Below the pieces are notes generated by a model that made no database searches, was not told where the DNA came from, and saw nothing but the letters and a program-made list of their open reading frames with translations. A DNA stretch of 64,000 bases from Mucilaginibacter rivuli (lineage in GTDB: Bacteria > Bacteroidota > Bacteroidia > Sphingobacteriales > Sphingobacteriaceae): NCBI RefSeq assembly GCF_019391655.1, contig NZ_JAHXPQ010000003.1, forward strand, positions 434,001-498,000. The letters are read 5' to 3'. Made by a program: the position numbers and the translations under genes. Numbering within the stretch: the stretch's first letter is position 1; each line of letters begins with the position of its first letter. Below are positions 44,470-53,770 of the stretch, in pieces.

Positions 44470-44567
44470 AGTTCCCCTCCTGAGATGGGGCACGTTGGAT
44501 TGCGAAGTTGCAGGGGTGTGTTGGTCGCACGGTTAAGGACACACCCCTCCACCCCTCTCAAGAGGGG
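44470..44567. repeat. Palindromic repeat with CCCCTCT-type stems
   Basis: AGGGGTGTGT (44512-44521) pairs with ACACACCCCT (44539-44548), and CCCCTCT-ca-AGAGGGG forms a second hairpin at 44552-44567. A degenerate version of the latter hairpin begins the element (CCCCTCCTGAGATGGGG). It fills most of the gap between 44461 and gmhB. It differs from the GAGGCACGAAGC repeat and is probably another dispersed element. Confidence 0.6.
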
Positions 44568-44637
44568 AATCGCACTTATCCCACCCTCTTTTTCGATTGC
44601 AATTTCAAATGATTTATTTTCCTATTTTCGCAGCCAT

Positions 44638-45129
44638 ATGGAAGCTAAGACTAAGGCCGTTTTTTTAGATCGTGATGGTGTTTTGAATAAGGAGTTGGGC
44701 GATTACGTTTGCCGTGTTGACGACTTTAAAGTGCTTGATAATTTTGAAGCATTAAAAACACTGCAAGACCGTGGCTATTTACTTATTGTGGCTACCAACC
44801 AGGGCGGCTTAGCTAAAGGGTGGTATACCGAAGCCGACCTTGCCACTATGCACCAGCACCTACGCGATACCTACAAAGCGCATGGCGTTGAGTTTACCGA
44901 TATGTTCTATTGCCCGCATCACCCCGATTTTACCGGCGACTGCGATTGCCGTAAGCCTAAACCGGGCCTGCTGTTGCAAGGCATAGCCAAATACAATATC
45001 GACCCGGCACAATCCTATTTTATTGGCGACCGTGAACGGGATGTAATAGCCGGTACTGCCGCTGGTGTTAAAGGGATATTGATCGATAGCGATCAGCCGA
45101 TCAGTTCGGTGTTGGATCAAATCAAATAA
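44638..45129 (+). CDS. gmhB: Heptose-1,7-bisphosphate phosphatase
   Basis: GmhB removes the C7 phosphate in ADP-heptose (LPS core) synthesis. The sequence has the HAD motif VFLDRDGVLNKE near residue 10, the Cys/His zinc site CPHHPDFTGDCDCRKPKPG near residue 95, and the late motif YFIGDRERDVIAG. I choose ATG 44638 (163 residues), since a longer frame from 44485 would be translated out of a palindromic repeat and has no family resemblance. A similar HAD-III phosphatase for another sugar or histidinol phosphate is less likely. The gene ends two bases before a dispersed palindromic repeat. Confidence 0.85.
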   Translation: MEAKTKAVFLDRDGVLNKELGDYVCRVDDFKVLDNFEALKTLQDRGYLLIVATNQGGLAKGWYTEADLATMHQHLRDTYKAHGVEFTDMFYCPHHPDFTGDCDCRKPKPGLLLQGIAKYNIDPAQSYFIGDRERDVIAGTAAGVKGILIDSDQPISSVLDQIK

Positions 45130-45131
45130 TC

Positions 45132-45220
45132 CGTCATTGCGAGGCACGAAGCAATCCTAAACTTTACTTTCGTGCCATGCATGATTGCGATATATGATTG
45201 CTTCGTTCCTCGTAATGACG
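45132..45220. repeat. Dispersed palindromic repeat, copy 2
   Basis: The arms CGTCATTGCGAGG and CCTCGTAATGACG mark the ends. The left arm continues CACGAAGCAATCCTAAAC as in copies 1 and 3. It begins two bases behind the gmhB stop. The middle is not conserved. Confidence 0.85.
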
Positions 45221-45230
45221 CGTTGGAAGT

Positions 45231-46823
45231 TTACTTACTCAAATACTTCCCCATCGCCTTTTCTAAATCTGCATCCATGCGGTAAGCGTCAAAGTAGAAT
45301 ACCGGTTTCCCGCTTGCATCAGGCAAGCAGGTGTAGTAGTCGATGAAAAGCTGTACCTGCTTATCCAGCGTCAAAAATTTTGATTGAAGCTCAAAACCCG
45401 GTGCGGCACGTTTGGCTAATAGCTTGGCATACCTGGCTTTCTTGGTAGTATCCATCGGCGCAAGGCCAACCTCCATACGTATGTTATCCATTTTGGTGGT
45501 ATCGCCAACCAGTAAGCGGGCAAGCATCATAGGGTCCTGCACACGCACGCAGCCATGGCTTACGGCACGCCAATCGCCTAAAAACGCTTTTTTATTGGGG
45601 GTATCGTGCAGGTAAACGCTGTTATCGTTATCAAAAATAAACTTGAATTTGCCCAAGGCGTTCAGGTCGCTGGCATCCTGTTTAAAGGTGTATGGAATAT
45701 GCTCGCGTTTGATGTGCGCCCAGGTAATGGTATCGGGCCGTTTTATCTCAATATCATGATAATACACCCTGATGTTATTGTTATCAAAATAATCCGGATT
45801 TTTTTGGGCAGCATAATAGATCTCGTTTTGGGCTATACTGCTGGGTATGCGCCATGTTGGATTAAGCTGTATGGTATTGATATGGCTGGTTAAAACCGGG
45901 GTTTGGTGGTTTTGGGGCTTATCATCAATATTATGCGTTTCCAGGAAGTGTTTTAGCCTGTCATCATAATCAAGCGGGCGTGGTTCGCCAACGCAAACCC
46001 GCATGTTGAGCATGGCCTTGCCATTTTGCACCCACTCTAAATTAAACGCGGGTATATTCACAAAAATATAGCTATCTTCTTTAGCCGGTATTTGCCAGCG
46101 CAGGCGCTCCATGTTCAGCTTAATTGTTTTTATACGGAACAGCTTTGGGCTATCCACTACATCCATATTAACATCGGCCAAAGCCTTTTTCAGTTGCAGG
46201 TAGGCTATGCTTTTAGGTTGTACCTGGTCCAGGTAAGCCATCAGGTTATCAGTGTCAAGCGCTTTTTTAAAACTTGTACTATCAGGGCGCTGTGGCGCGG
46301 TTTCGTAGCGGCGGTAAAGTCTGTGCGGGTTAATCACACCAAACTGCAATACACTCGAATAACTTATTAAAGCGTTAGCGGCTTGCAGTTCCAGCTTTGC
46401 TAAAACAGGGTAAACCTCCGTAATAGTTTTAAAGCGATTGGCTTGTATGGTATCTAACAAGGCCGCTATATCGGCTCCTTTAAAAATTTCGGGGTTAATG
46501 CCGTGCTCATTGGCATGGTTAAGATATTGTACCAGTTTACGCAGTTGGCCATCCGTTAAAAAGTTTTGTACCAGCCGTGGCTCAAAATTATTATTGGTAT
46601 AATAGTTTTCAATAGCACCGGCGTAATGCAATTTTGGCTTGAGCAGATCGAATTGTTTTATAAACTCGGCATGGAAAGCTGCGGTATCATAATCCTTATA
46701 TACATCGTTTTTATAATGCTCCGTAAGTTTGGTAGCTATTACTGGTTTGTGCTTACAACCGGTAATAACTATAAAGGCAACAACAAGTACTAAAAAAACT
46801 CTTTTGGGTATATTTTTTATCAT
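45231..46823 (-). CDS. Lipoprotein L,D-transpeptidase (YcbB-like)
   Basis: The 530-residue protein has a lipoprotein signal (VVAFIVITGC, lipid Cys near residue 22), a helical scaffold (residues 45-230), and a C-terminal YkuD/L,D-transpeptidase domain with the active-site motif SHGCVRVQDP near residue 424, in which the Cys attacks the stem peptide and the His activates it. The architecture corresponds to YcbB/LdtD-type enzymes that make 3-3 cross-links in peptidoglycan. A peptidoglycan-binding region is suggested in the N-terminal half. It stands alone, divergent from comEC, and lies just downstream of repeat copy 2 in convergent orientation. Confidence 0.88.
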   Translation of the reverse strand: MIKNIPKRVFLVLVVAFIVITGCKHKPVIATKLTEHYKNDVYKDYDTAAFHAEFIKQFDLLKPKLHYAGAIENYYTNNNFEPRLVQNFLTDGQLRKLVQYLNHANEHGINPEIFKGADIAALLDTIQANRFKTITEVYPVLAKLELQAANALISYSSVLQFGVINPHRLYRRYETAPQRPDSTSFKKALDTDNLMAYLDQVQPKSIAYLQLKKALADVNMDVVDSPKLFRIKTIKLNMERLRWQIPAKEDSYIFVNIPAFNLEWVQNGKAMLNMRVCVGEPRPLDYDDRLKHFLETHNIDDKPQNHQTPVLTSHINTIQLNPTWRIPSSIAQNEIYYAAQKNPDYFDNNNIRVYYHDIEIKRPDTITWAHIKREHIPYTFKQDASDLNALGKFKFIFDNDNSVYLHDTPNKKAFLGDWRAVSHGCVRVQDPMMLARLLVGDTTKMDNIRMEVGLAPMDTTKKARYAKLLAKRAAPGFELQSKFLTLDKQVQLFIDYYTCLPDASGKPVFYFDAYRMDADLEKAMGKYLSK

Positions 46824-46922
46824 CCGGATCCGATCATCAATTCGGCAACAAAAGTAATACGGATAATTGGATTAAAAGGATATATTTATTTCGATAATAT
46901 AAACTTAAGTATTTATACCTAA

Positions 46923-49037
46923 ATGATCAGCTTCAGCAAAGGCGAAATACCATTCATCAGGCTAGTAGTACCCTTTTTAACGGGGTTATGCCTGGCGGCG
47001 TATTTTTCTTGGGCAGGATATGACAGGTTATTACTATGGTTGTTTGGCGGCGTAATGTTGTTATTTATCATGCTCAACATAGCTTACAAAAGGCTTAACA
47101 TTTACAAACAACGCTGGCTTGGCGGCCTGTTGATGCATTTTTTATTGATGATAGCCGGGGTTTATTGTTTTGATGCTAACTCAGAAATAACGCGGGATGA
47201 CCATTTTTCGAAAATCAAATCGCGCTACCTTATTGCTACGGTAAGCAGCGAACCTAAACTAACCGGACAAACTTTAAAGTTTGTTGCTAAAGTTGAGCGA
47301 TCATACCAAAACAAAGGCCTGCAAACTGTAAGCGGCCATTTAATGGTTTCGGTTAAAACGGACAGTACTTTTAATCCTCATTTGAAATATGGCGACAGGC
47401 TGCTGATCCCGGCAAATTATACTGCAATAGCTGCACCTCTAAACCCCGCGGAGTTCAATTACAAAAGCTATATGGCCAACCAAAACATTTACCAACAGGC
47501 GTATCTGAATGGTAAGCAAATAACGGTTTTAGAAAGCGATAAAGGCAACCCCATTATCAGCTTTGCATTAGGGCTGCGCCAATACCTGGTGAATAAACTA
47601 AAAGTCAACATGCGCGATACCGATGCCATTGCCGTAGCATCAACCATCATATTAGGTTACCGGGCCGATTTGAAAGCTGACGTGCGTGAGGCCTATGCCA
47701 AAACAGGTACAATGCACCTGCTGTCTGTCGCTGGTATGCATGTAGGGCTCATCTATTTTTTTGTGAGTTTCTTTTTAAGTTTTTTATTAAGATTTAAGCA
47801 CGGTAAATTATTAAAGGTTGTGTTGAGCATCGTGCTGATATGGTGCTACGCTTTAATAACCGGCTTTTCGCCGGCGGTGTGCAGGGCGGTTTTGATGCTG
47901 AGCATGGTAATTATAGGAATGAGCTTTAGCAGGCATATCAATAAGCTGAATGTATTGGCAGTATCGGCCTTTATACTGTTGCTGTACAACCCGTTCTATA
48001 TTATGGATGTGGGCTTTCAGTTATCGTACATAGCGGTTGGTGGCATTATTATCATTCAGCCTTATATATACCGGTGGCTGAGTTTTAAAAACAAAATAGC
48101 CAATGAGTTTTGGCTGGTAACTTCTGTATCTGTGGCGGCGCAACTGGTATTGTTTCCGTTAGGGGCCTTTTACTTTCATGATTTTCCGGTTTACTTTTTG
48201 GTGAGTAATTTATTTATTGTGCTGCCATCGGCTATTGTGATGTATGTGGGCATCATCTATATGGCTTTGCCTGCAATACCCCTGCTATCAACCTGCATGG
48301 CATGGGTGCTTGAGCATACTGTCATCATCATGACAAAAACATTGCTTTATATTGAACATGCTCCATTTGGCAGCATCGAAAAAATATGGCTGACTTATAC
48401 CGAGCTACTATTACTGTATGCTTTATTGGCAGCTATACTTATTTTCCTGCTCACCAAAAATAAGGTATGGTTTAAAACAAGCTTTGCTTTAATGCTAATA
48501 TTTATTGCACTCACAAGTGTTAAACAACTTGCCAGGGCCGATGAAAACACAGTAGCATTTTGCAGTATCAGCAAGCACCCTGCAATAATGTTCCGCAACG
48601 GTAATAAGAGTATAGTTTTAACCGATCTGAAAACGGATGACAAAAGCTATCAGTACGCTATCCAACCAATGTTGGATAGCTGCGGCATTACCGAAGTGAG
48701 CAATTATGATGTGAACGCCAGCATCAGCAATGCCTTTTTAATGAAGAGCGGAAACCTTATTCAAATAGGCGATAACAAAATACTCATCATCAATAAAAGG
48801 TTTGGTAAAAGGCTTTTCCCACAAAAATTAGCGGTTGATTATATTTACATTACAGGCAGCCCTGCTATTAATTTGCAATATCTGATGGAAAACTATAACT
48901 TTAGAATGGCAATTGCAGGGAATAATAATTCGTCCCAATTGTTAAAAAAGCTTGATGATGAAGCATCGGCCAAAAATATACCTTTTTATAATTTAAAACG
49001 TAACAAAGCGTTCATCACAACATCTAATATTAATTAA
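46923..49037 (+). CDS. ComEC/Rec2-family DNA-uptake channel protein
   Basis: The 704-residue membrane protein has N-terminal helices and an OB-like DUF4131 region (residues 95-190, with LKYGDRLLIPANY and APLNPAEFNYKSYM), then the Competence domain of about ten helices with TGTMHLLSVAGMHVGLIYF near residue 260 and SPAVCRAVLMLSMVII near residue 318. The C-terminal tail of about 180 residues after the last helix lacks the His/Asp metal motifs of the beta-lactamase-like nuclease domain found in full-length ComEC. It would import single-stranded DNA into the cytoplasm. Shortened ComEC is common in Bacteroidota. It is divergent from the L,D-transpeptidase gene. Confidence 0.88.
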   Translation: MISFSKGEIPFIRLVVPFLTGLCLAAYFSWAGYDRLLLWLFGGVMLLFIMLNIAYKRLNIYKQRWLGGLLMHFLLMIAGVYCFDANSEITRDDHFSKIKSRYLIATVSSEPKLTGQTLKFVAKVERSYQNKGLQTVSGHLMVSVKTDSTFNPHLKYGDRLLIPANYTAIAAPLNPAEFNYKSYMANQNIYQQAYLNGKQITVLESDKGNPIISFALGLRQYLVNKLKVNMRDTDAIAVASTIILGYRADLKADVREAYAKTGTMHLLSVAGMHVGLIYFFVSFFLSFLLRFKHGKLLKVVLSIVLIWCYALITGFSPAVCRAVLMLSMVIIGMSFSRHINKLNVLAVSAFILLLYNPFYIMDVGFQLSYIAVGGIIIIQPYIYRWLSFKNKIANEFWLVTSVSVAAQLVLFPLGAFYFHDFPVYFLVSNLFIVLPSAIVMYVGIIYMALPAIPLLSTCMAWVLEHTVIIMTKTLLYIEHAPFGSIEKIWLTYTELLLLYALLAAILIFLLTKNKVWFKTSFALMLIFIALTSVKQLARADENTVAFCSISKHPAIMFRNGNKSIVLTDLKTDDKSYQYAIQPMLDSCGITEVSNYDVNASISNAFLMKSGNLIQIGDNKILIINKRFGKRLFPQKLAVDYIYITGSPAINLQYLMENYNFRMAIAGNNNSSQLLKKLDDEASAKNIPFYNLKRNKAFITTSNIN

Positions 49038-49063
49038 AACACAAACACGTAAAAAATATAATA

Positions 49064-49717
49064 ATGAATATTCTATCAATTAAAAACGTTGCCTTAACTA
49101 TTACATTGGCTGCAAGCATTTTTACAGCATCGGCGCAAAAAAAATATAACGAAGGAATTATCAGCTACAATATTAGTGTGGCCGGACAAAATGTAGAAAG
49201 CAAATGTAGTTTTAAAGGCGATTCGAGTCTAATATCCAACCAGTACGGCCCGGCTAAAGTACAGATGGTAATAAAAGGAAACTTTGATTATTTTGCTGTA
49301 TTAGTTGATGTCCCTGTTGCATCTATAAAAAAAGCTGCTGTTATGACTCCCGGTGAATTAGAAGAAGCCGCATCTTCTGCACCTGAATACACGATTACAG
49401 CCACAACCGAAACAAAGAAAATTGGCGATTACAATTGTAAAAAATATATAGAAAAAGATAATAAAAGCGGAGTTTCATTTGATGCCTGGATAACTACGGA
49501 CATTAGCTTACCTGCGAATATTTTAACAGGCGCTTTTAAAGACATAACAGGTACACCTATTCAATTCACTTATGTACAGCAAGGTACACCTCAATCAATC
49601 ACCTTAGTATCCGTTAGCGAAGTAAAAATTCCTGCGGAGACTTTTAGCATCCCTAAAGATTTTGAAAGAGTGAGCATGGATGACATGAAAGCAATGATGA
49701 ACCGCGGAAAGAAATAA
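49064..49717 (+). CDS. Exported DUF4412-like protein
   Basis: The 217-residue protein has a signal peptide (LTITLAASIFTASA, cut before QKK) and a pattern of beta-strands starting with KYNEGIISYNISVAGQNVES and running to KTKKIGDYNCKKYIE-type features near residue 125 and FKDITGTPIQFTY near residue 165. This resembles the exported DUF4412/GLPGLI-like beta-barrel family of Bacteroidota, which may bind a hydrophobic ligand. It starts 26 bases behind comEC and may be on the same transcript, although the functional link is unclear. Confidence 0.6.
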   Translation: MNILSIKNVALTITLAASIFTASAQKKYNEGIISYNISVAGQNVESKCSFKGDSSLISNQYGPAKVQMVIKGNFDYFAVLVDVPVASIKKAAVMTPGELEEAASSAPEYTITATTETKKIGDYNCKKYIEKDNKSGVSFDAWITTDISLPANILTGAFKDITGTPIQFTYVQQGTPQSITLVSVSEVKIPAETFSIPKDFERVSMDDMKAMMNRGKK

Positions 49718-49786
49718 CGATAACAATTAAATAACACATTAATAAAGGTTTTTTAACATGGAGTTAAATAGTTAATTTAGCGGCCC

Positions 49787-51658
49787 ATGTTAAAAAACCT
49801 TTTTGCTTTAGCAAGATTCTATATTTTCTGGTTGTTATTTTTCTTTTTGACGAGAGTTAGCTTTATGCTTTACTTTCGCAATAAGCTAAAAATAGCCAGT
49901 CTCGGCGAAATATTAGAGGTGTTTTTTTACGCCATCAGGCTTGATTGCTCAACTATAGGGTATATAGTAATTATCCCGCTTTTGATATCTGTTTTGGGAT
50001 GGTTCATCCCGGGGTTTCACATAAAAACTGTTTGGTATAAGGCTTATATATGGACATGCCTTGTATTAGTTTGCTTTTTAACCATACTGGATTATAATAT
50101 TTTTCAGGAATGGGGCACTAAGGTTAATTACCGGGTTTTTGACTCTATCATTCACCAGTTTTCAGAGTCGATGGCATCAAGCGGCTCTGCGCCTGTTGCT
50201 TTATGTGTTACTATTGGGGTTATTTTATTGGTGTCGGGCATATTACTATCCAACCGGATCATTGATTATAAATACCAGGGGCCTAAACTGAGCATACCGT
50301 TAAAAATCACCTCTTCGGCCCTGCTTATCCTCATCAATTTCTTTATTATCCGTGGTGGTACGCAGGATACGCCCATTAACCAGAGCATGGCTTATTTTTC
50401 TAATAAGCAGATACTTAACCAATCGGCTTTAAATACAGAATGGAACCTGTTTGATAATATTTACCAAAACCTTCGTGCACAACACAATCCTTACATTTAT
50501 ATGGATGCTAATGTAGCCGATAGCTTAACACGCGAGCTTTTTGTTACCAAATCTGATTCAACGGTTCATATTTTAAATACACGCAGGCCCAATATAGTTA
50601 TCATACAGTTGGAAAGCTTTACCGCCGACCTGATCGAATCATTAGGCGGTGAAAAATGTGTTTGTCCAAACTTTGAGAAATTTATACACCAGGGCGTATT
50701 GTTTGATAGTGTTTATGCCGCCGGCGATAGAACAGATAAAGGTATTGTAGCGATATTGAGTGGTTTCCCATCGCAGGCAATACGTACCATTATCACCAAT
50801 AATACCAAGCAGGAAAAACTCCCCTCTATACCGGGCGTATTGCAGCCTGTAGGTTATGCTAATTCGTTTTTTTATGGTGGCGAAGTAGAGTATATGAACT
50901 TCAAATCATATATGCTGACCCATAAAATTGACCATATTACCGGCATGGATAACTTTGACCGCAGCCAGATCGATTCGAAATGGGGCGTGAATGACGGTAC
51001 ATTGTTTGACACACATGTTCAATACCTGAATAAAGAGCGTAAGCCTTTCTTTTCGCTAATTGAAACACTCACTAACCACGAGCCCTTTGATATGCCGGCC
51101 AAACCCCACTTTCCGGGCGATAGCGTAACCAACAGGTTCAGGAGCACAGCGTATTATACAGACTCGTGCCTGAACGCTTACTTTGAGCATGCTAAAAAGC
51201 AGGATTGGTATAAAAACACGCTGTTTGTTTTAGTTGCCGACCACGGGCACCGTTTGCCGCGTAATACTTCAGAATCATATCAGCCGGCTAAATATCATAT
51301 CCCCTTGTTATTTTTTGGCGGCGCAATAAAAGATGAGTATCGCGGTAAGCATGTTATTAAATTGGGTAACCAAACTGATATAGCGGCTACCGTTTTAGCA
51401 CAAATGGATATTCCTTACCGGGCTTACTTCCGTTGGTCAAAAGACCTGTTAAATCCCACAAGTCAACCATTCGCATTTTTTGATTGGGACAATGGTTTTG
51501 GCTTTATGACACCGCAGCAAGCCATATCATTTGATAATCTGGGTAAAGAAGTTATTTATACCAAACACCCTAATGTGCCAAAAGCTGTAAACGAAAAAAA
51601 ACTGCTTTACGGCAAAGCTTATTTACAACAGGTTTTTACCGAATATATGGCTTATTAA
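49787..51658 (+). CDS. LtaS-like alkaline phosphatase-fold membrane enzyme
   Basis: The 623-residue protein has five N-terminal membrane helices (residues 8-195) and then a periplasmic sulfatase/alkaline phosphatase domain. It begins with PNIVIIQLESFTADLIESLG, where the Glu is the first metal ligand, followed by the catalytic Thr in AAGDRTDKGIVAILSG, and ends with LFVLVADHGHRLPRN, with the Asp-His metal pair. This is the plan of lipoteichoic-acid synthase and of related phosphoethanolamine or phosphoglycerol transferases. In a Gram-negative host, transfer of phosphoglycerol or a similar group to a surface glycan or lipid is more likely than teichoic acid synthesis. Its stop overlaps the end of the TPR sensor gene by 4 bases in convergent orientation. 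Confidence 0.88.
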   Translation: MLKNLFALARFYIFWLLFFFLTRVSFMLYFRNKLKIASLGEILEVFFYAIRLDCSTIGYIVIIPLLISVLGWFIPGFHIKTVWYKAYIWTCLVLVCFLTILDYNIFQEWGTKVNYRVFDSIIHQFSESMASSGSAPVALCVTIGVILLVSGILLSNRIIDYKYQGPKLSIPLKITSSALLILINFFIIRGGTQDTPINQSMAYFSNKQILNQSALNTEWNLFDNIYQNLRAQHNPYIYMDANVADSLTRELFVTKSDSTVHILNTRRPNIVIIQLESFTADLIESLGGEKCVCPNFEKFIHQGVLFDSVYAAGDRTDKGIVAILSGFPSQAIRTIITNNTKQEKLPSIPGVLQPVGYANSFFYGGEVEYMNFKSYMLTHKIDHITGMDNFDRSQIDSKWGVNDGTLFDTHVQYLNKERKPFFSLIETLTNHEPFDMPAKPHFPGDSVTNRFRSTAYYTDSCLNAYFEHAKKQDWYKNTLFVLVADHGHRLPRNTSESYQPAKYHIPLLFFGGAIKDEYRGKHVIKLGNQTDIAATVLAQMDIPYRAYFRWSKDLLNPTSQPFAFFDWDNGFGFMTPQQAISFDNLGKEVIYTKHPNVPKAVNEKKLLYGKAYLQQVFTEYMAY

Positions 51659-53109
51659 GCTTTAGTATTGGGCTTTACTTTTGATGATTCGTGCAGCATG
51701 CCGCTCATATCAATAATATTCTCATCAATATCCGATACGCATTTGTTCATCAGTTTAATACATTCTTCCTGCTCTATTAACTTATCACGCTCCAGGTTAA
51801 GCAAGCCCTTTAAAGTAGCTATGGGGCCGCGTATCTGGTGCGAAAGATGCAGCGAGTAATCGGCAAGCTTTTTGTTTTTCACCTGCAGATCTTTAGTACG
51901 CTCATCAATAATCTCTTCAAGGTGATGATTGATCTGGTTAAGGTTTTCTTTCTGCTCGGATATTTGTTCGTTAAGTTCGGTTAAATGTTTATTAATTTTT
52001 GCCTTGCGATTAACGTTATTTACCAGCAAGAATATTACTACAGCCAACAAGGCAGCTACTATGCTACTGGCAATAAATAATGTACGGCTATATTTTTGTT
52101 GCGCTATGATTTGCAGATTCTTTTGATCTTGTTCGTTTTGTTTATACCCGGCTTCGCGCAAAGTTAGCCTCACCGATTCATTTTGGATATAGCTTGTACT
52201 ATCCTGCTTATATATATCTCTTAAGTTTTCTAAGGCACCTTTATAATCTTTTAGTTTAAACAGCATTTCATACCGTAAAAACTTATAATCGTGCTGCATA
52301 CGGTCTGTTTTAAGGATATCAACATATGTTTGCCCCTGGTTATAGTATTGCTTGGCTTGCTCAAATTGCCCCTGGGCTAAAAATATACGCACCAAGGTAA
52401 TATTTGTACCGGCAACAGTTGAATTAAGATCGCGCTCGATAGCCCGCTGATTAGCCTGCAAAAGAAGAGCCTTGGCTGTATCCAACTCATGCTTCTCATA
52501 ATATATAACCCCCAAGTTTTGAAGACACTGAATGATCAATACATCATTTTTTGTTTTAGTAAATAAATCATAGCTCTGTTTATAATCATCCAGCGCTATA
52601 GTGTAACTCTTTTTTTTGAGGTAAGCAGTACCCAGGTTAAGGTAACAAGTAGCTACCAGGTCATCATCCTTAAGTGCCTTGGCAACATTCAACGCTTCTT
52701 TAAAATAAACTATAGCCTGGTCATAATCAGTCTCGCGGTATAAGTTACCTATGTTGTTTAATACCCTCGACTGGCCTTTCAAATCGTGCGTGTCGTCGTA
52801 AAACTTTTTAGCTGTAAGATAGTATTGAATGGCCGAGTCGGGCTGGTTAATATAATAATAACCTATACCTAACTCGCGGTTTGCCTCGGCTACACCTTTT
52901 GAAAATTCCAACTTTTCGGCCAAGGCTAAAGCCTTTCGTGCCTGTATGATAGTTTGTTTAGGGTTAGTTAACCTATTATCAAAAGCCTGCCTGTTTATCT
53001 TCTTCACCTCGTTAGTGTCATTCCCCATAATGGGTGCTGCTTTAACTGATATAAAAGTTAATAACAAAGCAATAAAATATAAACAGGGGCGCAGAAAAAT
53101 AATTTTCAT
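51655..53109 (-). CDS. Periplasmic-TPR sensor with truncated histidine kinase
   Basis: The 484-residue protein has a signal peptide, six to seven TPR repeats in the periplasm (about residues 40-320; for example AIVYFKEALNVAKALKDDDL), a single membrane segment (residues 345-366), a cytoplasmic coiled coil (residues 370-415) and then LADYSLHLSHQIRGPIATLK near residue 425, an H-box with phospho-acceptor-like His. The chain ends about 45 residues later, at the DHp helical hairpin, and no N-, G1- or G2-box of the ATPase domain follows. It cannot phosphorylate itself by its own ATPase, so it might depend on a partner kinase or act as scaffold. It is divergent from the tandem small exported peptides (start codons 227 bases apart). 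Confidence 0.82.
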   Translation of the reverse strand: MKIIFLRPCLYFIALLLTFISVKAAPIMGNDTNEVKKINRQAFDNRLTNPKQTIIQARKALALAEKLEFSKGVAEANRELGIGYYYINQPDSAIQYYLTAKKFYDDTHDLKGQSRVLNNIGNLYRETDYDQAIVYFKEALNVAKALKDDDLVATCYLNLGTAYLKKKSYTIALDDYKQSYDLFTKTKNDVLIIQCLQNLGVIYYEKHELDTAKALLLQANQRAIERDLNSTVAGTNITLVRIFLAQGQFEQAKQYYNQGQTYVDILKTDRMQHDYKFLRYEMLFKLKDYKGALENLRDIYKQDSTSYIQNESVRLTLREAGYKQNEQDQKNLQIIAQQKYSRTLFIASSIVAALLAVVIFLLVNNVNRKAKINKHLTELNEQISEQKENLNQINHHLEEIIDERTKDLQVKNKKLADYSLHLSHQIRGPIATLKGLLNLERDKLIEQEECIKLMNKCVSDIDENIIDMSGMLHESSKVKPNTKA

Positions 53110-53253
53110 TAAATAAAAATACTATATTCAAATCTTGTACACAAATTAAACAATTTGTTTTGTACGGCGTATAAATAAAAAAGTTATTTTTCCGGGATAA
53201 AAAGAGCGTAAAAAAAATATTTTAAAAAAAAGTCGCAAATTTAGAAAAAAAAA

Positions 53254-53284
53254 TTTGGTAATTAAAAATTTGTTTTTACTTTTG
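53254..53284 (+). promoter_or_regulatory. Consensus Bacteroidota promoter of the small-peptide array
   Basis: TTTG (53254-53257), a 19-base spacer and TACTTTTG (53277-53284) match the consensus TTTG-N19-TAnnTTTG without mismatch. It is 53 bases before the first peptide start and is the best promoter in the window. No similar box is found between the peptide genes. Confidence 0.75.
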
Positions 53285-53336
53285 CTTAAACAAACTATTG
53301 AAATAAACACATCAAAGAATTTACATTTAGCTACTT

Positions 53337-53495
53337 ATGAAAAAAATTATCGTAGTCGCATTTGCGATTTTAACAACAGGATTCATTTCTTCCTGCACTA
53401 AAGACAACAGTGTTAAACCGGCTATCAAAGCTACCACACTTACTTCAGGCGATTTAACTACCGGTTCTGCTGACGGTACTCCTCCGCCTCAATAG
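53337..53495 (+). CDS. Small exported lipopeptide, copy 1
   Basis: The 52-codon frame starts MKKIIVVAFAILTTGFISSC: a lysine pair, a hydrophobic stretch and a lipobox ending in Cys20, so the product should be cut by signal peptidase II and lipidated. The mature part (33 residues including the Cys) starts CTKDNSVKPAIKATTLTS and ends ADGTPPPQ. Nothing like a domain is visible. It is the first gene behind the consensus promoter. Two more copies follow with 57-59-base gaps, all with the same end. The repeat unit is 216-218 bases. Against the other two copies it differs in a few signal-peptide residues. The function is unknown. The divergent TPR sensor next door is a candidate partner. Confidence 0.8.
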   Translation: MKKIIVVAFAILTTGFISSCTKDNSVKPAIKATTLTSGDLTTGSADGTPPPQ

Positions 53496-53552
53496 TCTTA
53501 ATTATACATCTATACCTTAATACCTATTTAAAACATAATAAAATTTACTAAA

Positions 53553-53711
53553 ATGAAAAAGATCATCATCATAGCTTTCGCAGTATTAACAACAGGGTTT
53601 GTTTCTTCTTGCACTAAAGACAACAGCGTTAAACCGGCTATCAAAGCTACCACACTTACTTCAGGCGATTTAACCACCGGTTCTGCTGACGGTACTCCTC
53701 CTCCTCAATAG
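53553..53711 (+). CDS. Small exported lipopeptide, copy 2
   Basis: This 52-codon frame encodes MKKIIIIAFAVLTTGFVSSC plus the same mature part as copy 1. The mature sequence is identical to that of copy 1 and differs from copy 3 at one residue. The 57-base spacer before it (with TAATTATACATCTATACC) is almost identical to that before copy 3, so the whole unit has been duplicated recently. It has no own promoter match and probably lies on the same mRNA as copy 1. The conserved sequence at amino-acid level, despite several silent changes, suggests selection on the peptide. Confidence 0.8.
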   Translation: MKKIIIIAFAVLTTGFVSSCTKDNSVKPAIKATTLTSGDLTTGSADGTPPPQ

Positions 53712-53770
53712 TCTGCTAATTATACATCTATACCTTAATACCTATTTAAAACATAATAAAATTTACTAAA

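Noticed and set aside
44485..44637. Upstream extension of gmhB
   Set aside because: The added 51 codons come from a palindromic repeat; the ATG at 44638 gives the normal HAD start.
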